DNA from: CAYJLF01 sp964371055
GTDB taxonomy: Bacteria; Eisenbacteria; RBG-16-71-46; CAIMUX01
Assembly: GCA_964371055.1 (NCBI GenBank)
Contig: CAYJLF010000022.1
Location: 33,766 to 97,765 of the forward strand
Reading direction: 5' to 3'
DNA: 64,000 nucleotides
Shown: one piece after another, positions 7,804-17,336 of the stretch
Numbering within the stretch: the stretch's first letter is position 1
Layout of the letters: each line of letters starts with the position of its first letter
Translations under genes and position numbers: made by a program
The notes under the pieces: model-generated
Told to the model about the DNA's origin: nothing
The model's database searches: none
The model's input: the letters and a program-made list of their open reading frames with translations, nothing else

Positions 7804-10443
7804 CTACGGGCTCACTACCACCGTACGGGAGCCGCGCAGTTCGCCGCCCTGGCGCAGGCGAGCGTAGTAGACCCCCGCCGCTACGCGATGACCGTCCGGA
7901 TCGCGCAGGTCCCACGATACACTGCCCTCGCCGCGCGACTCGCGGACCGTCGTCTGCCAGATGACCCGTCCGGCGACGGTGACGACCTCGACGGTCCCTG
8001 GGCCGGTGAGGCCTAAGTCCCAGCGGAGGAGCACGGTGGTCCTCGCTGGGTTGGGTTGGGGCGGGTGGAGGCGGTTCGCACGCGGGGCCGGCGCTCCGTC
8101 GTCTTCGCGGTCGGCGTCGCCGAAGTGCTCGCCCGGCTCGGGCACGGCCGACGGCTGGTTGATATCGTACGACCAGAAGCTGCGCCCGTAGGTCGCGGCG
8201 GTCAGGTCTCGCGTCGTGGGGTTCAGGGCCAGCGCGGTGATGACGACATAGGGGAGATTGCCGCCGAGCGGCAGCCAGTGGGCGCCGCCGTCGACCGACT
8301 CGTAGACGCCGACATCGGTGGCAACGAAGAGGCGCTCCGCCTGCTCTGGATCGACGATGAGATCGTTGGCCGGAGCTTCGGGCAGGTCGCCGGCGACCGC
8401 GGTCCAGGTGGCGCCGAGGTCGGTCGTGCGGTAGATGTGCGGCAGGGGGCTCCCCCAGCGGAAGCCCGAGATTGTGACGTAGCAGGTCTCGCGGTGGTGC
8501 GGGCTGGGCCGGACCGCGGTGATCCAGCGGTCGGGGAGTGCGGTCGCCACGTCGGTCCAGTTGCTGCCGCCGTTTATCGTCACCGCGACATGCCCGTCGT
8601 CGCTCCCGGCCCAGATCACCTGTCCGTCGAGAGGCGAACCGGCGATCGTGGTGAGCGTTCCGTAGACCTGTCCCTGCGAGCCACCGCCCGGGCCGCCGGT
8701 CAGGTCGGGGCTGATCGCGGTCCAGCTCGTGCCGTTGGTGCTGCGGTAAACCCGCTGCGTCCCGAAGTAGAGGCGGTTCGGGTCGGTCGGGTCGAAGCAG
8801 ACCGGGCTGTTCCAGTTGCGACGGTCACCGCTGGAAATGCCGGAGGTGGCGGATCCGAAGCTCGACCCGCCGTTGCTGGAGTAGACCAGGTTGCCGTACT
8901 GGTACTGCGCCCAGATCCGCTGCGGATTGGTCGGGTGGACCAGGGGCTGGAAGCCGTCGCCGCCGTAGATTTCGTGCCAGTCGGACTGCGAGCCCGTCAG
9001 CGTACGGATGGTGCCGTTGTCCTGCGCTCCGGCGTAGAGCCGCTGAGGATTGGTGAGATCGAGCGCGACCCTGTAGATCTGCGTGATCGGCTGGTTCGGC
9101 AGGAGCGTCCAGGCGCTGCCGCCGTTGGTCGAGAGGTAGACGCCGCCGTCGTTCCCCTCGTAGATGAGGGGATTGGCGCCGGGACCGAACTCGAGTGCGT
9201 GATGATCGACATGCATCCCGCCGCTCACCTCCGACCAGCTCGACCCTCCGTTGGTGGTCCGCCAGAAGTCGAGGCCGAGGACGAAGACACGATTCGGATC
9301 GGTCGGGTGGGTGCGGCAGTTGCCGAACCACCAGCCGTAGGAGGCGAAGCAGTTCGCGAGGGCGCCGTCGCTCGTGCGCGTCCAGCTCGCGCCGCCGTTG
9401 GTGGTGCGGTAGAGCCCGGCGTAGTAGCCGATCCGATCGGCATAGACCGCGTGCATCACATCGGGCTGCGCCTCGCAGATCGAGAGCCCGATCCGCCCGC
9501 GATCGACCGAAGGCGACGGCAAGCCGCCGCCGACGAGAGCCCAGCTCGTCCCGCCGTCGGTCGACTTGTAGACGCCGCAGGTGACCCCGCCGTAGCGGTA
9601 GGCCGAGGGACGGCGGATCCGCTCCCACATCGCGGCGAAGATCGTCAGGGGCTGGTCGGAGCGGAGGATGAGATCGACGGCGCCGGTGGAGTCACTGACG
9701 AAGAGGACCCGCTCCCAGCTCGACCCGCCGTCGGTGGTGCGGTAGACGCCGCGGTCGGGGCCCTTCTGCCAGAGGTCGCCCATGGCGGCGACGTAGATCC
9801 GCTGTGGGTTCGTCGGATCGATGCGGATCCGCCCGACCGAACCGGCGGTCTCGAGGCCGATCGAACTCCACGTGTCGCCGCGGTCGGTGCTGCGGTAGAG
9901 GCCGGTGCCGCCGTAGGCGACGCTCCCGCCGCCCGGGTTGACCTCGCCGGTTCCGGCGTAGACCGTCATCGGATCGGTGGGATCGAGCGCGACCGCGCCG
10001 ATGGCGAGCGAGGCCTGGGTGTCGAAGAGCGGCGTCCAGTGCTGCCCGCGGTCGGTCGTGCGCAGCACGCCCCCCTCGGCCGAACCGGCGAAGGCGATGT
10101 CGGGGTTGGTCGGGTCGACCGCCAGATCGGTGATGCGCCCGCCGATGTTGGTCGGGCCGCGGAACTCCCAGCTTCCGCGCGCGCCGGATCGCTCGCGCAG
10201 CGCCCGCGCTTCCTGCTGCGCCCGCTGCCACCCCTCCCGCGCGATCCGCCCGAACGGATAGGCCCGCTCGAGGAAGAACCACGGATTGGGGGCGCGGACC
10301 GGGCGGCCGTCATCGGCGGTGCGGGACCAGGCGGTCTTCGTCACCGGCGTGGAGGCCGGCGTGAGGGTCCCGCGGGACGAGAGCCCCGCGTAGAGAAGGA
10401 CTACGGCCAGGGCGGCGAGGAACCAGGGGGCGCGTCTGAGCAT
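7804..10443 (-). CDS. Exported BNR/Asp-box (sortilin-like) beta-propeller protein with FlgD-Ig C-terminus
   Basis: An 879-residue exported protein. Residues 1-25 form a signal peptide (basic LRRAP, then a hydrophobic core). The body holds about twelve Asp-box repeats (RTTDRGQHW, RSTDRGDTW, RTTDGGSSW, KSTDGGTSW, RTTNGGASW, LSTNGGSAW, TINGGSNW, RTTDLGATW, ESVDGGAHW), each preceded by a DPTNP-type strand, as in VPS10/sortilin and sialidase-like propellers. The last ~85 residues (PPQPNPARTTVLLRWDL, VEVVTVAGRVIW, GVYYARLRQGG) are a FlgD-Ig-like domain of the kind used as a C-terminal sorting module in FCB bacteria. No sialidase catalytic set is evident, so a binding or structural surface role is likelier. 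GGAGGT precedes the ATG; a TACAAT hexamer lies upstream on the coding strand at 10488-10483. Confidence 0.88.
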   Translation of the reverse strand: MLRRAPWFLAALAVVLLYAGLSSRGTLTPASTPVTKTAWSRTADDGRPVRAPNPWFFLERAYPFGRIAREGWQRAQQEARALRERSGARGSWEFRGPTNIGGRITDLAVDPTNPDIAFAGSAEGGVLRTTDRGQHWTPLFDTQASLAIGAVALDPTDPMTVYAGTGEVNPGGGSVAYGGTGLYRSTDRGDTWSSIGLETAGSVGRIRIDPTNPQRIYVAAMGDLWQKGPDRGVYRTTDGGSSWERVLFVSDSTGAVDLILRSDQPLTIFAAMWERIRRPSAYRYGGVTCGVYKSTDGGTSWALVGGGLPSPSVDRGRIGLSICEAQPDVMHAVYADRIGYYAGLYRTTNGGASWTRTSDGALANCFASYGWWFGNCRTHPTDPNRVFVLGLDFWRTTNGGSSWSEVSGGMHVDHHALEFGPGANPLIYEGNDGGVYLSTNGGSAWTLLPNQPITQIYRVALDLTNPQRLYAGAQDNGTIRTLTGSQSDWHEIYGGDGFQPLVHPTNPQRIWAQYQYGNLVYSSNGGSSFGSATSGISSGDRRNWNSPVCFDPTDPNRLYFGTQRVYRSTNGTSWTAISPDLTGGPGGGSQGQVYGTLTTIAGSPLDGQVIWAGSDDGHVAVTINGGSNWTDVATALPDRWITAVRPSPHHRETCYVTISGFRWGSPLPHIYRTTDLGATWTAVAGDLPEAPANDLIVDPEQAERLFVATDVGVYESVDGGAHWLPLGGNLPYVVITALALNPTTRDLTAATYGRSFWSYDINQPSAVPEPGEHFGDADREDDGAPAPRANRLHPPQPNPARTTVLLRWDLGLTGPGTVEVVTVAGRVIWQTTVRESRGEGSVSWDLRDPDGHRVAAGVYYARLRQGGELRGSRTVVVSP

Positions 10444-10867
10444 CGGAAACCTCCGCGGGTCGAATCCAGCGTGACGCTTCCGATTGTACCGCGGGGGAGG
10501 GGGTGGATCCTAGGAGGCGGGCGTCCCGATGATCGGCCCTCAGGGGACCTCCGGGTGCGCCTCGCGGGTCGACGGCTGATGCGGCGATCAGAGGACGTCA
10601 GGTGTCAGCGCCACACCATCTCCCAATGCGCCGAAATCTCTCCCAGCCACTCAACGCCCGGCCTCCTGTACGCCGGGTATCGCCTCTACCGCGGGCGGAC
10701 GACGCCAGTCTCCCTGATCAGCCGAAGGGTGTGATCTCGACCCAGCTTCATGGTGCCTCGTGATACGAAACGTCGTGGATTGTTCACAAGTCCCGACATT
10801 ACGGAACATCTCCGTCACCGGCAACCCGCCGGCGCCGGGCTCTCCAGACCGACGGCTGACCCGTCCA
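10444..10867. other. 424-base intergenic region with no gene seen
   Basis: It separates the BNR protein start from the PSRP gene's stop. No frame with plausible protein character was found on either strand. A TACAAT at 10483-10488 (minus strand) may be the -10 of the BNR gene. A GGGTCGAATCC at about 10457 superficially resembles a tRNA T-loop but no tRNA folds around it. The rest shows no repeat or terminator I can support. Confidence 0.5.
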
Positions 10868-11698
10868 CTACCTCCCCACCAGCGCGATGATCTCCGCGGC
10901 GCTCTCCTCGATCGCCTTGTGCGTCACATCGACCACGGTCCAGCCGCCGCGCACGAGGATGCGGTGGAACCAGAGCAGCTCCTGCTCGATGTGGGCCATC
11001 TCGGAGTAGGAGAGCGCCATCCCGGGCGCCATCCGCCGCGAACGCTCGCGCCGCACACCGCTCAGCCAGTCGGGACGGGCCGAGAGCGCGATGACGCGGC
11101 TCGGTTCGACCTGGAAGAGCTCCTCCGGCGGGTCGAGATCGAGCACGATCGGCACGTTGGCGACATGCCAGCCGCGATAGGCGAGGAACATCGAGAGCGG
11201 CGTCTTGGAGCTGCGGGAGACGCCGATCAGGACGAGGTCGGCCGAGGTGATCTCGGAAACGCGCTTGCCGTCGTCGTGCTTGACCGCGAAGTCGATCGCA
11301 TCGATCCGACGGAAGTACTCGGCGTCGATGGAGTGGAAGAGGCCGGCCTCCGCGCGGGGCGCGACTTCGAGGACCTCGGAGAGCCGCAGGATGATCGGGC
11401 CGAGCAGGTCGATCACCCAGACCCCCTGGCGCTTCGCCTCGGTCAGCATCCGTTGCCGGTGCTCGACCGAGACCAGGCTGTAGAGGATGGTCGCGCCCCG
11501 CCGCGCGGCGTCGGCCACGGCCTGGCGGATCTGTTCGACACTCCGGACCTCGGGAACTCTCTCCACCTCGATGGTGTGGGCGTCGAACTGGACCATCGCG
11601 GCCCGGACGACCCGTTCGCCGGTCAGGCCGCTGCCGTCGGAGACGACGAGGACGAGATGCGCCGGCGGGGTTGAAGGCGAGGGCGGATCGATGGTCAT
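10868..11698 (-). CDS. ppsR: Pyruvate,water dikinase / PPDK regulatory protein (PSRP, DUF299)
   Basis: Bifunctional ADP-dependent kinase and Pi-dependent pyrophosphorylase that switches PEP synthase (or pyruvate phosphate dikinase) off and on by a threonine on the target. The 276 residues match the family length. Visible: N-terminal LVVSDGSGLTGE, the P-loop GVSRSSKTPLSMFLAYRG, and the conserved IIALSARPDWL-like and YSEMAHIEQEL segments near the end. The ATG at 11698 has no good ribosome site, so the start could be a few codons further in. The target enzyme's gene is not in this window. It stands alone between exported-protein genes on the same strand. Confidence 0.92.
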   Translation of the reverse strand: MTIDPPSPSTPPAHLVLVVSDGSGLTGERVVRAAMVQFDAHTIEVERVPEVRSVEQIRQAVADAARRGATILYSLVSVEHRQRMLTEAKRQGVWVIDLLGPIILRLSEVLEVAPRAEAGLFHSIDAEYFRRIDAIDFAVKHDDGKRVSEITSADLVLIGVSRSSKTPLSMFLAYRGWHVANVPIVLDLDPPEELFQVEPSRVIALSARPDWLSGVRRERSRRMAPGMALSYSEMAHIEQELLWFHRILVRGGWTVVDVTHKAIEESAAEIIALVGR

Positions 11699-11739
11699 GA
11701 GGAGACGCTAGCGCCCGTCGCGGCTCCCGGGCAACCGCC

Positions 11740-14529
11740 TTATCGCACCACGATGAGGGATCGCGTCACCGCGGTTCCACCGGCCACAAACCGCGCCCAG
11801 TAGGTTCCCGCGGCCACGGCCCGGCCCGACGCGTCGGTTCGGTCCCAGGTGAATACGTGCCGGCCGGCGTCCAGTCCATAGCCGTCACACAGCGTTGCCA
11901 CCCTCTGCCCATCCGCCGCGTAGATGGCGAGGCTTCCGGTCGTGGCTGCTTCGAGGGTGGTCGCGATGACCGCGTCGTGCGTGGAGGGGTTCGGCAGAAT
12001 CGAAAGCGTGATCCCCGGATGGCGATCCACACCTGGCAAAACGGCGTCGGCGTCGCCATCCGGGCCGTCGTCGGCCGAGGAGACATCGGGAGCGGACTGC
12101 AGGGCGAGGTCGTCCAGGTACCAGCCGCGATCCTCGACGAGGTCATCGGCGCCGAAATGAAAACGAAGCCGGACCCAACGACCCAGATAGGCGTCGAGGG
12201 GCCAGGTCCGCTCGACCCACGCTCCGGAGACTCCGGAGAGGCCGGCTGTTCCCGCCAGCGGATTGCAGGCTCCACTCAGCGATCCGTCGTAACCCGGCAG
12301 CGGGTCGATGACCTGCCACGTCACCCCGCCGTCGGTCGAAGCCTGCAGGTTCCCTCCGTCCACTCCGGCCTGCGTCGACGTCCAACCCCAGAGGCGCAGC
12401 CGGGCGAACGCGTACGAGCGCAGACTGACCGGAGGGAAGTCGAGCCGGTAGTCGGCGCACCCTTCGTAGACGGTCCCGAGGATCGTCCCCCAGACCCGCT
12501 GGCCCGAGTGCGCGCCCGCCATCGCATCGACACCCCACTCCCATCCCGCGGAGGGCATGAGCCCTTCGTCGGACTCCTCGAAGTCCCAGGTCGAGGCGAG
12601 CACCAGATCGATCCCGTTGAGGTTCTGCCCCGGCGTGAGTTGAACGGTCAGGCCGCGCGGGAGCATCCCGGGATACGAGGCCGAGAGGTTGACCGCACCC
12701 GGTGTCACCGGAGCGAGCGAGAAGGCGCCGTCGAACCCGGAGAGCGCCCAGGCCGGCTGTCCCTCGATCTCGATCCGGGCGCCCGAGAGCGGAAGCCCGT
12801 TTCGGCCGCGCACGATGCCGTGCACGCTGGCAGGAAGCGGTTGGTCGAAGGGAATCTCGATCTCGGCGATTCCACCGCTCGGCACGGTGAGTTCGCTCGT
12901 GACCGGGGCATAGCCGGGGAGTTCTGCCACCAGCGTGTAGAGCCCGGGGAAGAGCGAGGGGAGGGCGAACTCACCCGCGGCGTCGCTCGTCGCGGCCGCG
13001 TAGGTGGTGCCGCTCAGCTGGATGGTCGCGCCCTGTGGATCACCCCCGCCGGCGACGGCGATGTGCCCTTCGATCGCGCCGAGAGCGCCCTCTGCCTGGG
13101 CGAGCTGACCAAGGGTGACCACATTGGCCGCCGTGATCTTCTGCCAGAAGGGAGCGGTGAGCTGGTCGACGGTGTCGCAGGTCTGGTGATAGCACGGATA
13201 GTCGTCCCACTCGTTCTCGATCGAGAGGATGGCCACGAAGCCGTGATCGTGGAACGGCTCGTGATCGGAGCCCCAGCCCTCGCCCGGGTAGAGGTAGGTG
13301 GAAAGCCCGGCGTAGGTCTCGGCATTCTGCCGCAGCATCGTCATCAGCCAGAGTGAGGAGACACCCTGGCGGAATCCCTCGATCCAGAGGTCGGCGCCGG
13401 CCGGATCGTACCAGCCGATCATGTCGAAGGTGAGGACTCCGCGGATGTCGAGGTTCTGTTGATCGGCCATCGCGGCGAAGTGCTCGCTCCCGATCAGCCC
13501 CTGCTCCTCGGCGGTCACGCAGAGGAAGTAGATCGTGTAGTCGGTCGGAATCCCGGCGAACAGCCGCGCCGACTCCAGGACCGCGACGGCCCCGGAGCCG
13601 TTGTCATCCGCGCCCGGCGCGAGGGTCAGCGGACTCGGCGAGATCGAATCGAGGTGTCCCAGGATCACATAGATCCGCGAGGGGTCGACCGTCCCGAGCT
13701 TGACTCCGAGGACGTTCTTCAGCGCGTGGCCGTTCCAGGTGAAGGAGTCGAAGGAGGTCTGCAATCCCAGCGCCGCAAACTCGTCGTAGACGTATTGGCA
13801 GGCCTCTTCCATCTGCGGCGCGTAGGCGTAGCGGGTCCGCAGGGTCGTCGACAGGTAGTCGAGATCGGCGTCGAAGCGATCCGAGTTCACGGCCTTGGTC
13901 AAGGCCTGCCAATACTCCGGAAGCTGTTCGCGGCTTCCATCGAGGCGCTCGGGATGCGAGGGATCGAAGCCGGCGGAGCGCCCGGCGTCGGCGCGCGCGG
14001 CCGCGCTCGCGGCGCGGGCGGCGGCCCGGGCCGGCGAAGTGAGCGGACGGCAGCGACCGCCCGGAGCCTGAGCCACGGCCCGCATCGACTCCGGGAGGCG
14101 AATGAGGATCCGCGACCGATCCCGCGCAAGTTCCCGGATCTGAGCCAGGTCGGCCCGGGACGGCGCACCCGGTCCCGATGCCGGGAGAACGGACTGCCAG
14201 GCGGGGGGGATCTCCCCGTGCTGCAGGCGGGCGAAGGTCGAGGGGGAGACGAAGTAGAACCGCCTGCCATCGTCGTAGTCGCCGAGTCGCGTGAGTTCCG
14301 GAGTGTCGCGTTCAACCGCACCGGCCGGAAGGAGTCCGATCTCGCCGCCGTCGATCGACTCGAGCGGAGTCCAGCCGTCCGGCGCCGTGGTCGGCGCCCC
14401 TGACCAGCGGACCAGGATCAGCGGCTCCTCGGGCCGAGCGGAGGCGCCACCCGTGGAGGATGGGAAGAACCCGGCGAGGTAGATGAACGTGATGACGGCG
14501 GCGAGGCAGACCACGGTGAAACGGTGCAT
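11740..14529 (-). CDS. Exported M28-family zinc aminopeptidase with accessory domains and FlgD-Ig C-terminus
   Basis: A 929-residue secreted peptidase. The N-terminus is a signal peptide (RFTVVCLAAVITFIYLAGF). Residues about 30-180 are a propeptide-like region. The M28 catalytic domain (about 200-465) carries the metal and catalytic residues in GHLDSIS, GADDNGSG, TAEEQGLIGSEH, FDMIGWYD and YHQTCDT. Next come two carboxypeptidase-regulatory-like beta-sandwiches (GATIQLSGTTY; HGIVRGRNGLPLSGARIEIEG). Then there is a lectin-like/MAM-like domain (about 645-815; NLQASTDGGVTWQV, GWYLDDLALQS). The C-terminal ~85 residues (SILPNPSTHDAVI, GTYWARFVAGG) are FlgD-Ig-like. It probably supplies amino acids from extracellular protein. 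A TACACT hexamer lies just upstream on the coding strand. Confidence 0.92.
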   Translation of the reverse strand: MHRFTVVCLAAVITFIYLAGFFPSSTGGASARPEEPLILVRWSGAPTTAPDGWTPLESIDGGEIGLLPAGAVERDTPELTRLGDYDDGRRFYFVSPSTFARLQHGEIPPAWQSVLPASGPGAPSRADLAQIRELARDRSRILIRLPESMRAVAQAPGGRCRPLTSPARAAARAASAAARADAGRSAGFDPSHPERLDGSREQLPEYWQALTKAVNSDRFDADLDYLSTTLRTRYAYAPQMEEACQYVYDEFAALGLQTSFDSFTWNGHALKNVLGVKLGTVDPSRIYVILGHLDSISPSPLTLAPGADDNGSGAVAVLESARLFAGIPTDYTIYFLCVTAEEQGLIGSEHFAAMADQQNLDIRGVLTFDMIGWYDPAGADLWIEGFRQGVSSLWLMTMLRQNAETYAGLSTYLYPGEGWGSDHEPFHDHGFVAILSIENEWDDYPCYHQTCDTVDQLTAPFWQKITAANVVTLGQLAQAEGALGAIEGHIAVAGGGDPQGATIQLSGTTYAAATSDAAGEFALPSLFPGLYTLVAELPGYAPVTSELTVPSGGIAEIEIPFDQPLPASVHGIVRGRNGLPLSGARIEIEGQPAWALSGFDGAFSLAPVTPGAVNLSASYPGMLPRGLTVQLTPGQNLNGIDLVLASTWDFEESDEGLMPSAGWEWGVDAMAGAHSGQRVWGTILGTVYEGCADYRLDFPPVSLRSYAFARLRLWGWTSTQAGVDGGNLQASTDGGVTWQVIDPLPGYDGSLSGACNPLAGTAGLSGVSGAWVERTWPLDAYLGRWVRLRFHFGADDLVEDRGWYLDDLALQSAPDVSSADDGPDGDADAVLPGVDRHPGITLSILPNPSTHDAVIATTLEAATTGSLAIYAADGQRVATLCDGYGLDAGRHVFTWDRTDASGRAVAAGTYWARFVAGGTAVTRSLIVVR

Positions 14530-14842
14530 TCCCGGAACCCCCGGCTAGGTGGAAGGCTGGCACTTCGCTAACAGTGTAGCGCATGCGATCCCGAAGCGCG
14601 GAGGCAGGTGAAGCCCCGCTGCCCCGGGCTGGCCGGGCGCCACCGCGCTCGTGGCCGCGGGCGTCGTCCGGAAACAACGACTCAGGAGAGCGCTTCTGCG
14701 CGTTGTGGTATCATCGTGAGCGGTTGTTCACAGCCTGCCCCGGCCGACCTCGGGACGCGAGACGGCGGCCTGAGCAGAGACGCCGTTCGATCGTGATCCG
14801 GGCTCGCCGACACTTGAGCCCCATCGCGCAGGAGGAATCATC
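14530..14842. other. 313-base divergent intergenic region
   Basis: It lies between the M28 peptidase gene and the 14843 exported-protein gene. It contains an extended -10 element for the rightward gene (14706-14714) and a TACACT-type -10 for the leftward gene near 14570-14580. No coding potential is seen. Confidence 0.5.
14706..14714 (+). promoter_or_regulatory. Extended -10 promoter element
   Basis: TG-G-TATCAT matches the extended -10 consensus TGnTATAAT. No good -35 lies 17 bases upstream, as is common for extended -10 promoters. It would give a leader of about 120 bases before the exported protein at 14843. Confidence 0.4.
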
Positions 14843-16735
14843 ATGCTGCGGCACCTTCCTTCCATGATCCCGATCTGCATCGTCGCCCTGCTGGCCATTC
14901 CGGCCGGACGGGCCTCCGCCGCGGATACTCCGACCGCCTCGGGCGCGCCTCCGGGGTACGAGCGGGCGACCGGCGCAGGCCCGACCGTCCCGATCGGCCT
15001 CGACGACATGCTCCAGCCGCGCTTCGACCGCCCCGGATCGGGGGCGTCGGTGCCGGGGGTGTCCGATTGGGGTGCATCGGACCGACCCGCACCCGAGCAG
15101 CGGATGCTGTGGGAACTGCTGCAGGCGATCCCCCCGTCCCGGCGTGACGCCGCCGCGATCGAGGTCGAACCGCGGGACGGGGGAGGCGGGCGGGAAACCG
15201 GCGAGATTCGCGGGATCGAGGCGCTCTGGCGCCGCGGTCTCCACGACGAGGCCATCGTCGCGCTTCGGACGTTGGAGCAATCCGGAGGGCTGGCCGGCCT
15301 GGGCATCGCATGGAGCGACGGAGCGGCCGGTCCTTCGCGCGGTTACGGGGATGTGCGCATCGGAGGCACGAGGGAAGAGGGCAGGACCGTCTGCCTCGAC
15401 TATGACACCCAGACGGGCCACCTTTTCAGCGTCGTCCAGTGGGGATCGACCACCGGAACCTCCGCGTGGACCACGAACATCTCCACCGATCGCGGGGCGA
15501 CCTGGTCGGAGACCTACGACTGGCTCTCCTCGGTCGGCATCCTCGACGTCGACGCTGCGGTCGTGGGTGACTGGCTGTACGTGGGCTATCTGGCGGGGAA
15601 CGCCACGTACGAACTCCGGTTCCGGCGTTGTCTGGTCACCAGCGGATCCGTGGACGCGATCTATGGGTTCCACCCCGCGATCCTCGCCAGCCCGGCGACC
15701 TTCACCGAGATCGCCGTCGCGAGCAATGCCGCGGACTTCGACAACCGGATCTACGGTTTCGGGATCGACAGCGACCATGCCCTGCGCTTCGCCTGGGACG
15801 CGGCCTTCGACGGCACGACCTTCACGGAGGATTCCCCCGCCGGTGTCGCCAACGCCTCGGCGGGACTCGCCGCAACCTGGAACCACCAGCACGAGTGCGA
15901 CGAGATGCTCTTCGTCTCCTACGCGGGGACCGACGGTGGAATCCACCTGCAAATGTACGCCGAGCCCGTCTGGACGCACCGGATGATCCAGACGGGAGCC
16001 GGAACAACGCGCGACACATCGATCTCTTCGTGGGGCCAGTTCGTGATCTGCGCCTATGAATATCCCTACACGAGCGGCACAGGAGTTCGGTACGACGTGA
16101 CCTACGACTGCGGGCAGAGCTGGAACTATGGGGACCTGGCCGAGCCGGAAGGCGCCGCGACCGGCTATATGAGCCCATCCGTGGATGCCCGGAGCGGCGC
16201 CGGGACCGCCGTCGTCTACCAGGGGGAGATCGGTGAGCCGGACGTGGCGTACTACCGCTACCGGTCCGGATACGCCCCCGGTCCTTGGAGCGATCCCGAG
16301 GCTTTCAATGACCACGATGTGATCACCGGATCCGACACGGCGATCAGCTCGGTGGCCAACCCCGCCGGGGCGATGGAGCACGGTGCGATCTACCTGTCCG
16401 GGGCCGGCGCTCCGTGGTTCGATCGCCTGGGACCGGCGACATCCGACGCGCCGCTGGCGACTTCGGGTGCTTCTGTCCTGAGGCTCCTGCCGGCCGCGCC
16501 GAATCCGACCGGCGACCGGGCGATGCTCAGGTTTGTGCTGTCAGAGCCGTCGGCGACCCGCCTGGAGCTGTTCGATGTGGCCGGTCGTCGCGTCGCGACG
16601 GTGTTCGACCGGTTCCTCGATGCCGGCCTGCACGTAGTTCCGCTCGACGGACCGGGGATTGCACCCGCGGTCTACTACTATCGGTTGACGGCAGGGATCA
16701 GCCGGGAGGAAGGACGCGTGGTCCTGGTGCGTTGA
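14843..16735 (+). CDS. Exported beta-propeller-like protein with FlgD-Ig C-terminus
   Basis: A 630-residue exported protein of unknown function. A signal peptide (HLPSMIPICIVALLAIPAG, then ASAA) is preceded by a strong AGGAGG ribosome site. The centre (about 170-520) has sialidase/BNR-like features: STDRGATWSETYDWL, ITYDCGQSW-like YDCGQSWNYG, and alternating beta stretches such as HLFSVVQWGS and MLFVSYAGTDGGIHLQMY. The last ~85 residues (LLPAAPNPTGDRAMLRF, LELFDVAGRRVATVF, AVYYYRLTAG) form the same FlgD-Ig-like sorting domain as in the BNR, M28 and C45-like proteins nearby. No catalytic residues can be assigned; surface binding is a guess. Confidence 0.85.
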   Translation: MLRHLPSMIPICIVALLAIPAGRASAADTPTASGAPPGYERATGAGPTVPIGLDDMLQPRFDRPGSGASVPGVSDWGASDRPAPEQRMLWELLQAIPPSRRDAAAIEVEPRDGGGGRETGEIRGIEALWRRGLHDEAIVALRTLEQSGGLAGLGIAWSDGAAGPSRGYGDVRIGGTREEGRTVCLDYDTQTGHLFSVVQWGSTTGTSAWTTNISTDRGATWSETYDWLSSVGILDVDAAVVGDWLYVGYLAGNATYELRFRRCLVTSGSVDAIYGFHPAILASPATFTEIAVASNAADFDNRIYGFGIDSDHALRFAWDAAFDGTTFTEDSPAGVANASAGLAATWNHQHECDEMLFVSYAGTDGGIHLQMYAEPVWTHRMIQTGAGTTRDTSISSWGQFVICAYEYPYTSGTGVRYDVTYDCGQSWNYGDLAEPEGAATGYMSPSVDARSGAGTAVVYQGEIGEPDVAYYRYRSGYAPGPWSDPEAFNDHDVITGSDTAISSVANPAGAMEHGAIYLSGAGAPWFDRLGPATSDAPLATSGASVLRLLPAAPNPTGDRAMLRFVLSEPSATRLELFDVAGRRVATVFDRFLDAGLHVVPLDGPGIAPAVYYYRLTAGISREEGRVVLVR

Positions 16736-16754
16736 TGCGCCCGCGGCGGCCCGA

Positions 16755-17237
16755 TCAGCCGATCGGGAAGTTGATCCCCTCGACCGGGTGTCCCAGGAGA
16801 CGGCACATCGCGCTGACTTGCCCCTGGTGGTGGTAGAGGTGGGTCACGACGCGCAGGATCACCCGCGCCGGCGCCAGCACCTGTTCGCGATGACCCCAGG
16901 TCATCATCGGCCGCGCCGTGTTCAGTTCGTCCGCGGAAGCCCCCCGCAGGTACTCTCCGGTCGCCTCGGCGACTCGGGCCCGATAGGACTCGAGCGTCGC
17001 GATCGTCGGATAGGATGCGTCATTGTCATCGGCCTCGACCCGGCCGTGGAGTACTCCGACCCAGTACTCCTCGGCGCCGATGACGTGATGGATCTGCAGC
17101 CTCACGGACGGATACCCGAATCCGTCCAGCTTGCGGTCGAGGTCCCCGGCGTCGAACGGCACGCAGTGCTGCAGGAGCTGCGCCAGGTTGCGGTGAGCCC
17201 GCTCGTGGATGTCGAAGAGCGCGTGAGCCGTGTACAT
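16755..17237 (-). CDS. DinB/YfiT-like four-helix putative metalloprotein
   Basis: A 160-residue cytosolic protein of the DinB-like superfamily, whose members include thiol-dependent transferases. Metal-ligand histidines appear in the expected places: HH at 50-51 (LQIHHVIGAEEYW) and H133/H137 in VVTHLYHHQGQVSAM, the characteristic C-terminal H-x3-H. The open frame begins 15 codons earlier, but the ATG at 17237 has a GAAGGGGAC ribosome site. It is convergent with the exported protein to its left. The reaction is unknown for most family members, and no neighbour points to one. Confidence 0.8.
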   Translation of the reverse strand: MYTAHALFDIHERAHRNLAQLLQHCVPFDAGDLDRKLDGFGYPSVRLQIHHVIGAEEYWVGVLHGRVEADDNDASYPTIATLESYRARVAEATGEYLRGASADELNTARPMMTWGHREQVLAPARVILRVVTHLYHHQGQVSAMCRLLGHPVEGINFPIG

Positions 17238-17336
17238 CGGGTCCCCTTCCAGCCGCTGCGTGCCGCCTCGCAGCGTAACCATCTCAGTGCGGTCCCGTGC
17301 GACCGGAAGAGCGTCCCCGGCCGCACGGTAACCTCG

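Noticed and set aside
10450..10475. tRNA T-loop-like sequence GGGTCGAATCC
   Set aside because: The invariant TTC of a T-loop is missing, and no acceptor stem, anticodon arm or CCA-proximal stem can be drawn around it; it is the leader of the BNR gene.
8056..10734. Long open frame on the plus strand (~890 codons) opposite the BNR protein
   Set aside because: Its translation is Arg/Gly/Ala/Val-rich with no domain, while the minus strand encodes clear Asp-box repeats with a signal peptide and ribosome site. It is an antisense shadow of high-GC codon use.
11740..14529. Reading the M28 protein as an immune-inhibitor-A metalloprotease
   Set aside because: The late lectin-like region resembles those proteins, but the catalytic ligands are M28-type (GHLDS, GADDNGSG, AEEQG), with no HExxH.
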